A DNA stretch of 64,000 bases from Branchipolynoe longqiensis. Lineage: Eukaryota > Annelida > Polychaeta > Phyllodocida > Polynoidae. Positions 25,001 to 40,000 of the stretch are shown here, piece after piece; within the stretch, counting starts at the first letter, position 1; the number at the start of each line of letters is the position of its first letter. Position numbers and translations under genes: made by a program. The notes beneath the pieces were generated by a model. That model was not told the DNA's origin and searched no databases. It worked only from the letters and a program-made list of their open reading frames with translations. The stretch spans positions 2,349,934-2,413,933 of the forward strand of contig CM059192.1 in assembly GCA_030323885.1 (NCBI GenBank), in the 5' to 3' direction.

Positions 25001-28000
25001 TATGGCAAATCAAATCTAGATAATTGTTTTGGTTTTGAAAAAGTAATGCTTGATCGGACTATGCAGCTTTAATAAGTCAATATTTGACAATTAGAATGTT
25101 TTAGAAGCGTTGCCTAGCTACTGACCATCGACCCGATACTTCCGGTTGTCCCGTTTAGCGCAGACCCCATGAAGCTGTTGCCGCCGGAACTAGCTGCAAG
25201 TGTAGGGGGCACAACGGTGAATTAGCGAATCGATACTGTGTGTAATGCATGCAGTAGATAGCTAGCTACACAACAGCTGAAAGTGACAAAACAAGGAGAA
25301 CCACGAGAGTTTTAATGTCTAGCGGTGGAAACAAGTCATTATACTTAACCGTTATGAGCAGCATTAGTACACCGTTACAAAAACAACAAGCATAAACATG
25401 CGTATTTGGAATTGAGGCATTCTATCTTTTTTTTTTTGTTGGTACATTAGTTGATTAGGCAAGGGAAATTTCAGTCGCAGACGACTGGTCTTCCTCATTC
25501 CACTGTTCCTTGCCCTATCCAAATAATGCCGAGCGTCTGGCTAGGAAGCAACAAGTATCAATTTTTAAGTCATTGGTTTGACTCGACCAGGATTCGAACC
25601 CATGATCTACCAACATGGGAGATGGACGCTCTAACTCATCTTCTAATACTAAAACCAAGATTGTGTATGCATACTTGGAATTGACTATCTTATCTTCTAA
25701 TACTAATAAATAACACTAAAACCAAGATTTTGGTAATTATTTTAGTCATCAGAATACATCACTTGTTAGCACCGAAGCGCTGGTCTACCAGTTATGCTTG
25801 GTTGAGTTATTTACACAGGTCTGTGGTGATAATTGTCAGCAACGAGATGGTGTATGAGAATGGGGCGGTAGTGTTTGAGACAGAGTATATCCTGTGCTTT
25901 ATTTACTTTCGTCTATTAGATTTAATCGTTTGTTTCACATACGCTAGTTTGTTTGTTGTTGTTTTACATCCTAGCAACATCAAGGGTCATATCAGGACGG
26001 GTACCGACTTGTGACAGTGCACACTCATGGCGACTTTATAGTGCTGCCCCACTGGGAAATCAGGCTGCCGGCAGCATGACCCGATATCCCACTCATTCAC
26101 ATTATCCTGACACTAAGCTAACTAGTCCTTGCCCTATCCTAGTAATGCGTAAAACTCCAAAAACCAACCTAGTAATGAATGCACTGCAAAGCTGGACCAT
26201 ACACACCACATAACACATGGACCATACACACCACATAACGCATGGACCTCCACACCACATAACACATGGACCTACACACCACATAAGGCATGGACCATAC
26301 ACACTACATAACGCATGGACCATACACCCCACATAACACATGGACCATACACACCACATAACGCATGGACCTACACACCACATAACACATGGACCATACA
26401 CACCACATAACATGGACCATACACACCACATAACGCATGGACCATACACACCACATAACACATGGACCATACACACCACATAACGCATGGACCTACACAC
26501 CACATAACACATGGACCTACACACCACATAACACATGGACCTACACACCACATAATGCATAGACCATACACACCACATAGCCCATGGACTGACACACCAC
26601 ATAATGCATGGACCATACACACCACATAATGCATGAACCATACACACCACATAACGCATGGACCTACACACCACATAACGCATGAACCATACACACCACA
26701 TAACGCATGGACCATACACACCACATAACACATGGACCATACACACCACATAACACATGGACCATACACATCATATAACGCATGGACCATACACACCACA
26801 TAACACATGGACCATACACATCACATAACACATGGACCTGCACACCACATAATGCATGGACCTACACACCACATAACACATGGACCATACACACCACATA
26901 ATGCATGGACCTCCACACCACATAACACATGGACCTACACACCACATAAGGCATGGACCATACACACTACATAACGCATGGACCATACACACCACATAAC
27001 ACATGGACCTACACACCACATAAGGCATGGACCATACACACTACATAACACATGGACCATACACCCCACATAACACATGGACCTACACACCATATAACAC
27101 ATGGACATACACACCACATAAGGCATGGACCATACACACTACATAACGCATGGACCATACACCCCACATAACACATGGACCTACACACCACATAACACAT
27201 GGACCTACACACCACATAAGGCATGGACCATACACACTACATAACGCATGGACCATACACCCCACATAACACATGGACCTACACACCACATAACACATGG
27301 ACCATACACACAACATAACGCATGGACCATACAACCCCACATAACACATGGACCATACACACCACATAACACATGGACCATACACACTACATAACGCATG
27401 GACCATACACCCCACATAACACATGGACCTGCACACCAAATAACGCATGGACCTACACACCACATAAGGCATGGACCATACACACTACATAACGCATGGA
27501 CCATACACACCACATAACACATGGACCATACACACCACATAACACATGGACCATACACACCACATAACGCATGGACCTACACACCCAGCCCCCTTAGGGC
27601 GCTGCCACCTGGCTGATCAAGTTACCATGGATACGAGATGAGCAGGCTGCTGAAGGGGTCATCAATAAGGTTCATCCAAAGTGTTCAATATTTTCACAGT
27701 CGCACAAATTGCATGATGGGAGGAGGGGCGTGCCAGTCATGTACGACTTGTAGGTTTTAACAAATGTTGATATTACATGAACCACGACTGTGTTCTCTGA
27801 TATAACGCTGATGTGTGCTACTTTGCGTATGCGCCAGAGGGAGACGTCTGGATAAGTAGTACTCTTCGTACGAATGTGAAAATTGTGAAAACTTTTGATG
27901 ACCGCAAACAGTTATACGTTTAATCTAGCACAGGCCCCATCATCATCATCATGCTGTCGGTCGTAATGCGACAAAGACTGCTTTCATTACTTGACTGCCG

Positions 28001-31000
28001 CTCTCCATTTCATTTCATGAAAGCTGCCTGCAAAAGTGTTGAAGTGCTGCTGGCTTTTGCAAGTTACCAGCGGCACTCTCTCGGGGAGCAAATAGAGGTT
28101 TCACACCGGCAAGAACATGTCAAGACAGGCGCAAAACTATTTGTCCCTGCAGTGGCTGGTCGGGAGATGTTGGGAGTTCCATACATCAACCGCCCTTGAT
28201 GCTGCCACAGTGACATGGTTTTCTGTTTAGGGTTTGCTCCCTTAGCCTTCGGTTCTGTCAAGAACCTGTATCACAAGGCAGTGGTTTACAACTTTGCAGG
28301 GCAGGGGCGTCAAACTCCCTGAGGTATTGCAATACCTGCATACCATTTCCCAGTGAGAAAATAAAAACTCCCTGAAAAACTAGGGGGTCCGGGGCCATTA
28401 CCACCCCCCCAAAACCTTGAAATTACAACTGTTTTAAGACTTTAAGACTAACAAATAATTACAAGATTTATATTTTTTTCGCAGATAGGATTTCTTTTCC
28501 TGCTGATTTGGAAACTCAGTTTTCGCTTAAATCAGAGATTTCTCTGAGAAATGGGATCCCTGTCTAGACAGGATTCATACTCATTTTGACATATCAAACG
28601 GGATGGCCGAATGAGTTCGAGCGTCTGTCTCCCGTGGTGGTAGATCGTGGGTTCGAATCCTGGTCGAGTCAAACCAATGACGTAAAAATTTATACTTGTC
28701 ACTTCCTAGCCAGACTCCCGGCATTACTAGGATAGGGCAAGGAGCAGTGGAATGAGGAAGACCATTCGTCTGCAACTGAAATTTCCCCTGCTTAAACAAC
28801 TAATGTACCAACAAAAATAAATTTCAGGACTTACCAGGACCTTTCAGGGCAAAATTCCAGGATGGTTTTCAAACATTGATTAAAGAAAAGTACCCCGAAA
28901 CATGGCCGTATTCATAATTGATTCACTGTGTAAGATGTGAAGTGTAAATAAGCATGAAAAAAACAACAAATGTATGTATAGTCTAAAATAAAAATCAAGA
29001 GGCAGGATAACAAACTCACAAAAATCATTTTAAATACAAAACATCACTGACGAAAGTTTGGACACGTCAGCGAATGAGCTTTAACAAAATGTAGTCATGA
29101 TTTTCCATTTTCCATGATTTTCATGGATCTTTAAAACAAATGTGGTGTTCTCTGTGGCTGAGTGGTTAGTGTCTGACTTTTTTCTGGTCAGACTCCTAAT
29201 CTGAAGGTCAGTGGTTCGATTCCCCGTGCCCCCACCTCTGCCAATTTGGATTTCCACCGCTGTGTATAACTTACAGCGTCATCAAAGGCCAGTTGCTCTC
29301 ATACCATGTCTATGTGGTGTGGGAGGTTAAAAATCCCTTGGGTCGGTAAAAGTGTAGGCTCGAGCTTTCTATCGCCAAACTGTCTAATGGTGAAAACAAG
29401 TCTATTCAGACTTATCTATGATCGGCAGTATAAATCTTCAAGAAAAAAAAAAAAAAGAAGAAATTCCAGGACTTTTCATGGCTGGAATCCCGAATTATCA
29501 AATTCCAGGACTTTGCAAGTTGTCAAGGACCCTGCTAAAATACTTCGAACCGCCACTCACCGTTCGCAGATCCATCGACTTTTCCCAGCTCGACCTTCAT
29601 GCTGGGCGTTGAGATGCTGATGTTGGTGTCGTCGCCCGACTTCTCCAGCAGGACGTTGCCGACTGAGTCGACAGCTTTCAGGGCATTCGTCGTGGTGGAC
29701 TTGCGCTGTGCAGGAACAAGAGAGTTTGTCAGTAGAAACCGCTAGCGGGCAAAAGGGGACACGTGACTTAGGGTTCAACCATGCAAAATTAATTTTAACA
29801 AGCTTGCCAAAACTCTGACACCATAGGCTTCTGCAGTAACTGATTCTATTCGATTGTCTCAGTATTCCCTTCTATGTGGCAACAAGCACTTAAATAAGTG
29901 CACCAGGATCTAAGTTAGATATATAGGATCAAATCTAGATAATTGTTTTGGTTTTGAAAATGCTGCGTTAAATATCCACCCTTGTGTGTGACATCATTCG
30001 CGACAACCTCGGCTACTGCCACCCAGTGATGTGCCTCGGTGTGCCCCTGTGCGCGCTGTGTGCCTGAGTGTGCCGCCCACGTGCCCGCTTGTTCCCTCAC
30101 ATGCTCCTGTGTTCCCTCGTGTGTCCCTGGGTGCCCCTTGTGTGCCGCACCCATGCCCCCTATGTGCCCCCCGCATTCCCCTGGTGAGGGGTCGCGCCTT
30201 CCTCGTGGCGCAGTCCTACCTTTGAGAACATGATGCGCTTCTGCATCGCCTTGAACATGCGGAAGCGGACGACGAACACCTCCAGGTCATCTGGATGCAC
30301 CTTGTCGCATGTGTTGTTCGACCAGACGCTGCTCTTGCGGTCCTCCTCCGCCAGGAAGTCACAGGCCGGCTCCACCCACTCGCACAGCCCCGCCTCAGGG
30401 GTCCGCGTGCAGCAAGGGATCACCGGCTCCTCCGTCGGTTCCGCTTCCTGTCCCGGCGGAAGTGTCGACATGAAGCCGGGCATCTCGTCTCCACCTGGCG
30501 GGCGATTAGTGAATCAAGAGGATAGATGTTTGGTTTGTTTGTTTGCTTGTTGGAGTTTACATCCTATCAACAACCGGGCGCGGTGGCCTAATCGGTAGAG
30601 CGCGGGTCTCGCGTGCGGGAGATCGGGAGTTTGGTTCCCAGTCGATTCAAACCAACGACTTATCAAATTTATACTTATCACTTCCCAGCCTGGCGCTTGG
30701 CATTAATAGGATAGGGCAAGGACTGGTTAGCTCGGTGTCAGGATAATGTGATTGAGTGTGATATCGGGACATGGTGCCAGCGGACTGATTTCCCAGTGGG
30801 GCAGCACTATAAAGTCGCCATGAGTGCACACTGTCACACATCGGTACACATCATATGACCTTAGATGTTGCCAGGATGTAAAATTCCAAAAACCAACCAA
30901 CATCTAAGGTCATATCAGGACGGGTATCGACTTGTAACAGTCCACACTCATGGTGACTTTATAGTGCTGCTTCACTATGAGGCCATCCTGCCGCACCATG

Positions 31001-34000
31001 ACCCGATATCCCACTCAGTCCCATTATACCGCCAGCACCATGACCCGGTATCACACTCAGTCACATTATACCGCCAGTACCATGACTCGATATCCCACTC
31101 AGTCACATTATCCCACCAGCACCAATACTCAATATCACATTATCCTTATATTGAACTAACCCGTCCTTTCCCTATCCTATTAATGCCAAGTGCAGGCTAT
31201 GTAGCGACAAGAATCAATTTTGTAAGTCATTGATTTGACTCAACCAGGGTTCAAAACCACGACCTCCCACATAAGAAGCCAGCTGGCGTTCTTACCGCTT
31301 CAGCCATCCTGTCTGGTGATGAGAATAGTGGAAGCAACATCGACAGATCGAACTGGCTCGTTTAAACAAATACATTAATCAAAAGAGAGCTAAATGCACT
31401 GCTAGACTAATGACAACAACAAATAAAATGAATTAAAAAAGAAAAACAAAGATAGATAAATAAATAAATAGAAAGTACACTGATAATTCAAGCAAAGTTT
31501 TACATACAAAGGTAAACTTTAAACTTAAAACCAAAACCTAATGACTACTAACACAGCACGGTGAAGCCATTCAGAGAAATTAACTATTGGTAACCAAACA
31601 ATTATCCGATTGTAGAACAAACAAACTCACAGAGGTTTGGGGGATGTGGGAGAATGCTTACAAACAGAGAAAGAATGCACGCAGTAGTTAGCTACACGAC
31701 AACTGAAAGTGTTAAAAAGAAGGGGAGTCACAAGACTATTACTGTCTAGCGGCGAAAACAAGTCATTAGACTTAACCGTTATGGGCAGCATAAATACACC
31801 CATCACAAAAAAAAAAAAAAAAATAAATAAAGTTGTATCACTGTGTATAGTCCAATGGTTTTGATTTTCTGCCATTTTCTGAGATCAATACACAGACAGA
31901 CTGTCATAATCTTCATTATCCTAGTCTTAAGTCATTTTGATCTGAAATGGCTAATAATTGGAAATATTTATCGTGAAATCACAAAATAACTTGATCTTGG
32001 ACAGTATGGGGGTGTATGACTTGCTGCAGTGACGGCTTCTGTTACATTGACTTAATATTCTTTCTAAACAGCAATGCTTGTTTACTGAGCGCATCAGTAG
32101 CTAAAGCGCCTGTCACACCTTACCGGATTGAGCAACGGACATGAACCGGACAAAGAATTTTCTAGTCCGGTGGTGTCCGGTGACAAAATGTATCGAAATG
32201 TACCGAAATGGAGCGTAATTGGGTCAATTGCCGCCGGGCCACTGGACAAGTACCGTACAAGTACCGTACATGTACCGTACATGTACCGTACGAGAACCAG
32301 ATGAGAACCGGACACGTAACGGATCGGTACCGGACATGAACCGGACACCAACCGGACACCAACGGATGGGTACCGGACACATATGGATAGGTACCGGACA
32401 TGAACCGGACACCAACCGGACACGTCAGTCCGGCGGTGTCCGGTAGAAGTTTTGTGCATGTTCAAAACTTGTGCCGGACACCGCCGGATGGGTACCGGAC
32501 ATGTACCGGACATTGGCGTATTTCACCGGACAGTGTCCGGTTCCCCAGTCCGGTAAGGTGTGACTGGGCCTTAAGGTGGACATGTAAGATCAAACTTAGG
32601 TAGGTGGCTTGGTTCATGAAAATGTTATAATGTTATAATTTCATAATTGCAGATTATGCTACCTTATGCTACACATAATACGTTACGGGGCAGTGATGCT
32701 GACACTGATACTGATAGTGACGCTGACACTGACATTGACAGTGACAGTAACACTGACAATGACATTGACAGTGACACTGATAATGACACTGACAGTGACA
32801 CTGACAGTGACTTTGACACTGACACTGACAGTAACACAGACAATGACAGTGACATTAACAGTGACATTAACAGTGACACTAACAGTGACATTGACAGTAA
32901 TAGACACGTACAGTGACAGCGACAGTGACACTGACAGTGAGTACCTGAGGCGGTCGTCGTGACTCGCGGGGTGGTCGGGTGGAACGGAGTGGTGGTGGTT
33001 GGCTCCATGGTGGTGGTGGTGGGTGCCGTGGTGGTGGTGGTGGTGGTGGGGGTGGTGGTGGTGGTGGTGGCGGGTAGCGGCGCGGTGGTGGTCCAGCCGT
33101 CCTCTGACAGTGTCACCTCTCCCACACCCGGCACGCTGACAGTGAGGTTGCCGAGCACGGCTGGTGTTGTTGACGGCGTGAAGGTGGGTGGGACCGGGGT
33201 GGTCGTGACGCTCTCACCGTCCGGGCCCGACGTCGTGACGGTACGAGACGTCGGCGTCGTCACGACGCGCACAGTCTGCACCACGCGCCCCTCGCCCTCC
33301 ACGTGCGTCGCCGAGGTCGTCGTGACGACGATCTGCGGCTCCGAGGTCGTCTCCGCCTCGGCTTCGGGGTCCGGTTCGGGGAAAGGGAGGACGTTGCCCA
33401 CACAACCGACCAAGCCTGCAAACAAGGCCAACACAGCCGATTGAGGGAATTGGTGGGTTATAGTAGTAGATGGTGCCACTTCCGGTATGACCACGTGTCC
33501 CACTTCCGGTAGGACGACGTGCGCCACTTCCGGTAGGACGACGTGCGCCACTTCCGGTGGGACGACATACGTTACTTCCGGTAGGACGACGTGTGGGGAT
33601 AGTTTAATCGAATTCAAGGCTTTTCAAGGCTAATTACCCAAAATAGGTTAACTTCAAGGTTTTTCAAGGCCTAGAAATAGGGCAAATGAAGTTCAAGACC
33701 TTTCAAGACTTTCCAGGCCCCGTACAGACCCTGTGTGTATATTCTCATACTAAAACCACATATGATTTATAATTGAAAACTAGACCATGACCTGGCAGTG
33801 CTTACCTCCGGCCATGCCTGTCACTTTGTTCACCGGTATCTCCCCTGCTGTCTCCTTGCACGCCGTCCCGGAGTTGCCCAGGGCTCCAGCAGCAGTCACC
33901 TACACCAACAGTAAAAGCTTGCTTTGTTTAACGACGCCTCTAGAGCACATTGATTTTCATCATCGGCTATTGGACGTCAAACAGATGGTCATTCTGACAT

Positions 34001-37000
34001 ATTTCTTTGGCGGAAATCTGCTGCCGACACATAGGCTACTCTTTCCGATAAGCAGCAAGGGGTCTTTATACTAAATATGCACTTTCCCACAGACAGGACA
34101 GCACATGCCATAGCCCTTGATGAACCAGTTGTGGACCACTGGTTCCTACACCAACAGATGATCGAAATGGCATAATATGATGGCATTAAGTTTCCAACCA
34201 AGGGATTGGGCTGATTTTTATAATCTACTTTACATTGGTTCGCAGCAAACTCTCATTTTAAAGAGTTAACCTTGGAAATATCAGAAGCGAAAAGATGCAA
34301 CATTAAATGGACCTGGTGTAGCAGGAAATCGCAAACTCTGTAAATCGCAAACCCCCACTTTTGATTTCCTAGGAAATTGCAAACCCCCATACCATATATG
34401 GGCATGGGGGGTTTGCGATCTCCGTCGAAATCACATATCCCTCCTGAACACCGCAAACCCCCCATGTTAGGCAGTCTTAAAGGTAGCACATATGCTTTGT
34501 GCAGGTTTGTTTTGCCTTTTAAATTCAAACAATGCACTGTGATGCTTGAATTATGAACTGGTCTATTGTAAAAAATTGTATTTATGTAAGCATGATTAAG
34601 CCACATTTATTTTTATATAAGGGGGATCCCTCACAAGATAGATTAATTCATTATTTTTAATTTCATGCCTGTCACAGCAAGGGGCATCCATATTCACTGC
34701 AATCACTCACAAGAAGGATAGGGGAACAGGTCAATTTTTGTCAAAGATGCTAGACTATATCATTAAGAAAAGCCAGTACAACTATCTGTATCATTATCCT
34801 ACATGAAGCTGATGTGAATAAAGGCCAGGGGACCAGGCTACCATTTTCAGTGCATGTGCGGTCCGAACTGAACTATCTCAAGGATGTTTTCATTAGGATT
34901 AATCCAACTTGATCCTCCTTGAATCCATTTTATCCCCACAGATCTCGTAGAAGTTCAAAATCAAACATATAGCTGCCATGCTTGGGGTGATAAATGCACA
35001 AAGCATGGGGGGTTTGCGATTTCCAGGGGGGGGGGGGTTGTGATTTCCTAGGAAATCGCAAAACCAGGGATGTGCAATCTCCAGGGATTGGCGATTTCCT
35101 GCTACACCGAGATAGACCACTGAGACTGGAACTGTACTCAGACAAATGCTCTCCAAGCACATCTCTTCAGTTTGTGTAACTGAACATGTGGAGAGAGAGG
35201 GCCACAATGGATAGTTTACAAGTGCAACCTAAAGGGGTTTGCTGGTGCTCCCCACTCTGTGGCAAACCATTTTTGGTCATATGAGAAACCATATTAGGTC
35301 ATGTGACAATGGAATCCCACCCATGACGTCATTACTATATTACATTAATAATAATACATAGATTTCCAAAGCTCCCATAAACCCGTAGAATTTTACACGA
35401 GTACGGCTCAACACAAACTTGTGCATACTATCTGATACTGATGAATAATGCCTTATGTTTATTGCACAGTGGGGAGTTTAATATGAATGTTGCAGTGTCA
35501 AATTGGCAAGACTTACCTTGCTGTCAGTTGACACCTCGTCCTTGACTGCTGTCACCTTGCCCATGACTCCTACTATGGTGCCTACTTGGTCGAAGTTCCC
35601 TAGTTTGCCGCTGCATTTGCCAAGCGCTCCAATCAGTTTACCCCTCACCTGTGTAGAATCAAACAGTGAAAAGTCACTTATTGGTTGATTGATTGATTGG
35701 GGTTTTAACACCTAACGTCACACATCAAGGCAGATAGAAATGTGTGACGAGGCGCACTTCCTGTAGCATTATAGTGCTGTCCCATTGTGATACCGTGCCA
35801 CCAGAACCTTGATGCAATATCCCACTAAGTCACATTATTCTGACATTGAACGAACCAGTTCTTGCTCTATTCTAGCGATGCTGAGCACCAGGCAATGGAG
35901 AAACCAATTTTGTAAGCCTTTTGTTTTGACGTAGTTGGAGATCGAACCCACGACCTCCTGCCCAGTGGGCATTGTAAGGTCCTGTGAGGTCACCCTGTCT
36001 GGTTTGTGTTAGTTATTGTAGTTGTGTGAACAGGATTACAGAAGTTAGTTTTGAGGCAGATGAGATGTAGTTTGAGCCTTATTAGTATTAAGCCCTGTTT
36101 ACACGGGCGATTTAAAACGCCTTATATAAAACGACTTGCCTAGATCGATTCACATTTGTCGTGTAAACGCGACTCTGAGGCGTTTTAGGGCTGAATCGAT
36201 TCATATAAATCGGTACATGTAAACCACCTCGCGAGGTGGTTTATATGAAGCTATTCAGCTGGTTCCCGGGCAGCGATAGTGTAAAAGTGTGGTGCTCGCC
36301 GGCTACAGGCTCAGCTGTAACTAATCGCTGGTGCCCAGCAGTGTTAGGGACCGATTAGGCTGAAATCTATTGAATGCGATCATATTTAACAGAATTACAT
36401 ACTCAAATAATGAAATTTAATTAAATTAACCCTAAATTCCAAGCGATATTAACGTAGCCGCTACATTGGTGTCGTTATTCATATTGTGAATCGACGTATG
36501 TAAACTAAACAAATAGCAGTACTCGCCGGCTACAGACTCCCCACTAAGGCTGCTGGTCCCCGGTCGCCGACACACTTTCAAACTCGCTCGTGTAAACGCG
36601 CCACTACATCACTTCATATAAATCGATTTGCCTAAATCGCTTTACAATTGCCCGTGTAAACACGGCTATAGAGACACGCACACAAGTGTCAAGACACCCA
36701 CTCAAGTGTCAAGACACCCACTGAAGTATCAATACACCCACACAAGTGTACCCAGCATTGCCTTTAAAAAAGAAATTGTTAATAACTATATAGTAAAGGA
36801 CGCTTCAGTATCAATGTAACATTGGTGCAATAATAAGCAGGAAGTGCCCCGCTGTCAAAGTAAAGTGTGTACAATAATAAGCAGAGTGTTCTGGTATCAA
36901 AGTAATGGGTGTACTATAATAAGCACAGTGTCCTGGTATCAACATAATGGGTTTACAATAATAAGCAAGGATTTTCCTGGTAACAAAGCAATGCATGTGT

Positions 37001-40000
37001 AATAATAAGCAGAGGGTCCTGGTATTAAAGTAATAGGTGCAATAATAAGCAGGAAGTACTCTGGTATCAAAGTAATGGGTATACAATAACAAGCAGAGTG
37101 TCTTGATATCAAAGTAACATGTGTGCAATAATAAGCAGGAAGTACCCTGGTATCAAAATAATGTGTGTGGAATAATAAGCCAGAAGTGTCCCGGTACCAA
37201 AGTAACATACAAAAATAAGCAGGAAGTGTCCCAGTATTAAAATAATGTGTGCAATAATAAGCAGGAAGTGGCCCGGTATTAAAGTAACGTGTGCAATAGT
37301 AAGCAGGAAGTGGCCTGATATTAAAGTAATGTGTGTACGATAATAAGAATGAAGTGGCCTGGTGTGTAATAATAAGCAGGAAGTGGTCTGGTATTAAAGC
37401 AACATATACAATAATAAGTAGGAAGTGGCCCGGTGTTAAAGTAACCTGGTAACATATGCAATAATAAGCAGAGTGCCCCAGTATTAAAGTAATGTGTGTC
37501 TAATAATAAGTATGAAGTGGCATGGTGTCAAAGTAACATGTACAGTAATAAGCATGAAGTGGCCCAGTACCAAAGTAACATGTACAATAATAAGCAGGAA
37601 GTGACCCAGTATTAAAGTAACATGTACAGTAATAAGCAGGAAGTGACCCAGTGTTAAAGTAAAGTGTGCAATGATAAGCAGAAAGCGGCTCGGTATTAAA
37701 GTATGTGCAACAATAAGCAGACAGTACCCTGGTATCAAAATAAAGTGTGCACAATAATAACTAGGAAGTGGCCTGGTATCAAGGTAACATATACAATATT
37801 AAGCAGGAAGTGACCTGGTTAATAAACTAAGGTGTGCAAGATTAAGCAGGACATTGCCTGGTATCAAAGTAATGTATACAATAATATGCAGGAAGTGGCC
37901 CATTATTAAAGTAACATGTGCAATAATAAGCATGAAGTGACCCAGTGTCAAAGTGCCCCTACTCACTGCTGACTTGGCCTTCTTGGCGTCTGTGCCACTC
38001 TCTGATGCCCCGGCTGAAGGACTGTCGAGCATGCCGCTCACTAAGTCGATCACCATCAGTGCAGCATTTGTGTCGCCACTCGCCAGCAGAGCATCGATGT
38101 TATTCAGCATGTCGACCCCGGTGGCATCAGAGAACAGAACCTGCAGGTTAATAAAACAATGCTACTAGTCAGTTTTTATCAGAGAACAGGTTAACAACGC
38201 AAAAGTCAGTTCTTATCAGAGAACAGGACCTGCAGGTTAACATAAAACATCACTACAAGTCAGTTCTCATCAGAGAACAGGACCTGCAGGTTAATAAAAC
38301 ATTGCTACAAAAGTCAGTTCTTATCAGAGAACAGGACCTGCAGGTTACTAAAACAGTGCTACTAGTCAGTTCTTATCAGAGAACAGGTTAACAACGCTAA
38401 AGTCAGTTCTTATCAGAGAACAGGACCTGCAGGTTAATAAAACATTGCTACAAGTCAGTTCTTATCAGAGAACAGGACCTGCAGGTTAATAAAACATCGC
38501 TACAAGTCAGTTCTTATCAGAGAACAGGACCTGAAGGTTAACATAAACCAATGCTACAAGTCAGTTATTATCTGAGAACAGGACCTGCAGGTTAAGATAA
38601 GCCAATGCTACAAGTCAGTTCTTATCTGAGAACAGGACCTTCAGGTTAACATAAACCAATGCTACAAGTCAGTTCTTATCTGAGAACAGGACCTGCAGGT
38701 TAACATAAACTAATGCGGCAAGTCAGTTCTTATCAGAGAACAGGTTAACAATGCTACTAGTCAGTTCTTATCAGAGAACAGGACCTGCAAGTTCACAACG
38801 TTAGAAGTCAGTTCTAATCAGAGAACAGGACCTGCAAGTTAACAACGTTAGAAGTCAGATCTTATCAGAGAACAGGTTAACAATGCCACAAGTCAGTTCT
38901 TATCAGAGAACAGGACCTGCAAGTTAACATAAAGCAACCTGGACTGCCGGTTTCTACCTGCCAAGTAGGGCTAGTTTGGCTGGACTGCAGGTAACCAGCT
39001 AAGGTTGAGTGAGCTGGGTCAGTTGGCTGCAGATTTTTAACTTTTGAATAAAGAACGGCGGGTTTATATTGCAGCCAGAGTATGAGCCAATAAGACTATA
39101 TAACTTAGAGAATGAGAGGACTAATAATAATAATAAACCACATTCTCATAAGACTATAACTTACAGTCTACATATCGATGGCGAGAGAAACTATTGTGCC
39201 GAAAGAATTTTCGAGGAAATTCACCACAGGTGGCGCCACTGAGAGTGCCAGACTGCAGTATGCAGAACACAATATTCTGGAGCGGGAAATAATATCGCTG
39301 CTTATGCATCAGGTACTGAATAGAGGTAGATCTATTTATTTATATTCGCATAGTGGATTGTACCGCACATAACATCAAACACAATACAACAATGTATACA
39401 AGTCATGTCAAAGATAGCAATGTGACGATTACTTACCCGGACTACTTTTTCGGTGGTTGCAGTCCGGTCGTCCTTGGTTACCACGAGTTCAAAGTTCATC
39501 GTGTCGTTCTTCATGAGGAGGTCAGCGAGGAAGACCACTTCCCACCCAAGGACCCAGACGCGGTCGTAGTCGAGGAAGCAGTCGTGGTTGTAGATCGTGC
39601 ACGTCTCCATCGTGTTGGTGGCGATCTTCTTGGAGTCGAGCACCTTATCGTCAAAGCTTCTCTTCTTCCACTCCTCCTTGAGCCTCGTCGGGTAACAGAA
39701 GATGTGCGCAGTCATTCCGGTCTTGTTCAGCCTCACCGCCACGTCGGGGTCATGTGAGGGCTCAGCGTTCAGGTTAATGATTTTGAATTTGGGAATGTCC
39801 AGTTTCGGTTCTCCTTTGAACTCAGCAACAAGCGGCGTTTTCTGTATCTCCAAGAACATGTCGGCCGTCGCTGACAATAATGTCAGCTCCTTCCCGGCCA
39901 GGTCCAGCTCCTCAAAGTCTTCAGGAACAGGGACATCACTCACGAACGCTTCCATTTGTTGTCTCAGCGTTTGCGTAAGCTTCTCTTTTTCTTCTGTGAT

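Noticed and set aside
26102..27558. Minus-strand Met/Cys/Val/Trp-rich frames
   Set aside because: Shadow of the 24/25-bp array; frames shift with each 25-bp unit.
28598..28670. Functional tRNA gene
   Set aside because: A tRNA-like head of SINE S1; repeated elsewhere with the same 3' body.
32959..33444. Plus-strand Val/Gly-rich frame
   Set aside because: Antisense of the (ACC)n-coded Thr linker in exon 5.
33416..33617. Upstream in-frame extension of exon 5 ([15 protein letters not shown] repeats)
   Set aside because: It corresponds to the 25-bp intron array. The acceptor at 33416 joins exon 4 in phase.
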